Below, piece by piece: positions 63,041 through 64,000 of a stretch of 64,000 nucleotides of DNA. Below the pieces are notes generated by a model. That model saw nothing but the letters and a program-made list of their open reading frames with translations. It searched no databases and was not told the DNA's origin. Every line of letters begins with the position of its first letter. Position 1 is the first letter of the stretch. A program made the translations under genes and the position numbers. Source of the stretch: Acinetobacter sp. ANC 3813 (GTDB taxonomy: Bacteria > Pseudomonadota > Gammaproteobacteria > Pseudomonadales > Moraxellaceae); assembly GCF_002135435.1 (NCBI RefSeq), contig NZ_NEGK01000008.1, positions 1 to 64,000 of the forward strand. Direction: 5' to 3'.

Positions 63041-64000
63041 TTATGGAATCATCCACGGGAATACATAGGCTTGTAAGGTAACAATGATACCAATCATCAC
63101 GGTAAAGATAATGCTATGTTTCACTGTAAATCTAAATAAATCAGATTCTTTACCAACTAAACCAACTGCAGCACAAGCAATCGCAATCGATTGAGGCGAA
63201 ATCATCTTGCCTGTTACACCGCCACTGGTATTGGCAGCAACTAACAATACTTCAGGCACACCAATTTGCTGTGCTGTGGTTGCCTGCAAAGCCGAAAATA
63301 ATGCATTCGCTGATGTATCTGAACCCGTAAGAAAAACCCCAACCCAACCCAAAAACGGTGAGAAGAAGGTAAAAGCCTGACCCGTATGTGACAGTGCCAA
63401 AGCAAGCGTTGCTGATAAACCTGAATAATTCGCAATGAATGCAAACGCCAGTACCATACCGATTGAGTAAATTGGTGTTTTCAATTCATTCACTGTTTCG
63501 AAGAACGTCACCACCGCATCTTTCGGTTTCATTTTTAAATAAATAATCGTAATCACTGCTGCCAGCATGATTGCTGTACCCGTTGCTGACAACCAATCAA
63601 ACTTATAAATCGCATCATAATCTTTGATTTCAGGTACAACAGGCGGTAGCTTTTGAATCAATTGGTGTAAATATGGAACTTTAATTGAAATGACTAGATC
63701 ACTTAATGCACCATCTTTAGCAAACAAATCTTTAAAGGGCTTGATGCTCCAGATTGTCACCATGGCTGTCAGTAATGCGAATGGAGACCATGCTTTGGCA
63801 ATTTGACCCAAGCTATATTGCTTCCGAGCTTCTGCGACAACAGTTTCATCCACCTGTACATCTTCATCTTGAAAACGGAAAATATGCTTTGGCTTCCAGA
63901 ATTTTAGCAGCACTGTCAAACTGACTAATGAGGCAATAGCAGCAGTAATATCGGGCAACTCAGGACCAACAAAGTTTGATGTTAAATATTGCGCTAAAGA
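63041..64000 (-). CDS. lldP: L-lactate permease LldP, N-terminus beyond window edge
   Basis: The frame is open from the right edge to the stop at 63041, giving the last 319 codons of a roughly 550-residue permease. Motifs include [40 protein letters not shown] and the C-terminal [13 protein letters not shown], all standard for the LctP/GlcA lactate permeases. Eight or so membrane helices are visible. It is the first gene of the lactate operon lldPRD-dld. The apparent start at 63958 is a TTG inside the gene. Confidence 0.95.
   Translation of the reverse strand, partial: SLAQYLTSNFVGPELPDITAAIASLVSLTVLLKFWKPKHIFRFQDEDVQVDETVVAEARKQYSLGQIAKAWSPFALLTAMVTIWSIKPFKDLFAKDGALSDLVISIKVPYLHQLIQKLPPVVPEIKDYDAIYKFDWLSATGTAIMLAAVITIIYLKMKPKDAVVTFFETVNELKTPIYSIGMVLAFAFIANYSGLSATLALALSHTGQAFTFFSPFLGWVGVFLTGSDTSANALFSALQATTAQQIGVPEVLLVAANTSGGVTGKMISPQSIAIACAAVGLVGKESDLFRFTVKHSIIFTVMIGIIVTLQAYVFPWMIP

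Noticed and set aside
63041-63958. Complete lactate permease starting at 63958
   Set aside because: The codon there is an internal TTG; the frame stays open to the window edge and the N-terminal half of the family is missing.

Overview
The window looks like a chromosomal segment of an Acinetobacter-type gammaproteobacterium. It is A+T-rich, carries the lldP-lldR-lldD-dld lactate order typical of that genus, has IS5-family elements with the GGCTTTGTTGCACAAA terminus common there, and encodes a very large contact-dependent-inhibition type exoprotein. No tRNA, rRNA or CRISPR array was seen. All family assignments come from reading the sequence, without database searches.

Layout. 0-9 kb is mostly core genome: a lipocalin cut by the window edge, a cold-shock protein with a long leader, two small unknown genes, nudC, an iron-sulfur photolyase/cryptochrome followed by two small genes (DUF2256, TIGR03643), then a secreted hydroxyisourate hydrolase plus GlcG-like protein divergent from a two-component system resembling E. 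coli HprRS. Between them lies a near-copy of the HprR box. An ABC ATPase relic and a decayed IS follow, then a large ImpA-type lipoprotein metalloprotease (9.4-12.1 kb).

12.7-33.8 kb is a sugar-acid catabolic island made of two modules. Module A (LysR type, 12.7-25.1 kb): garR-like reductase, MFS, denD-like dehydrogenase, a dead LamB porin, a second MFS, SMP-30 lactonase, FAH-family enzyme and IlvD/Edd dehydratase. Four of its intergenic regions share the motif TCATTGGTA (one copy with a mismatch). Module B (GntR type, 26.2-33.8 kb): semialdehyde dehydrogenase, AraD1-like enzyme and MFS, divergent from IlvD/Edd dehydratase, FadR-type regulator and a 2-hydroxyacid dehydrogenase, with two perfect copies of ATAGTATTACTAT in the divergent promoter. 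The likely overall flow is sugar lactone, aldonate, 2-keto-3-deoxyaldonate, 2-oxoglutarate semialdehyde, 2-oxoglutarate. At the junction, a decayed lactonase gene sits behind an inverted duplicate of the semialdehyde dehydrogenase start.

34-42.4 kb holds a decayed stretch and then a tricarboxylate operon (tcuA-tcuB-tctC-tctB-tctA-abrB with a LysR gene), probably for tricarballylate or a related acid. 42.5-43.4 kb is a wrecked aromatic-ring dioxygenase locus, followed by an OmpW-family porin.

44.9-57.9 kb is a two-partner secretion/CDI locus: cdiB, a 3115-residue cdiA, an overlapping small membrane protein, and a YezG-like immunity gene broken by two stop codons and by an IS5-family insertion whose own transposase has a stop codon. 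A 1.17-kb AT-rich gene-free stretch separates it from the lactate operon (lldP, lldR, lldD, dld) that runs off the right edge.
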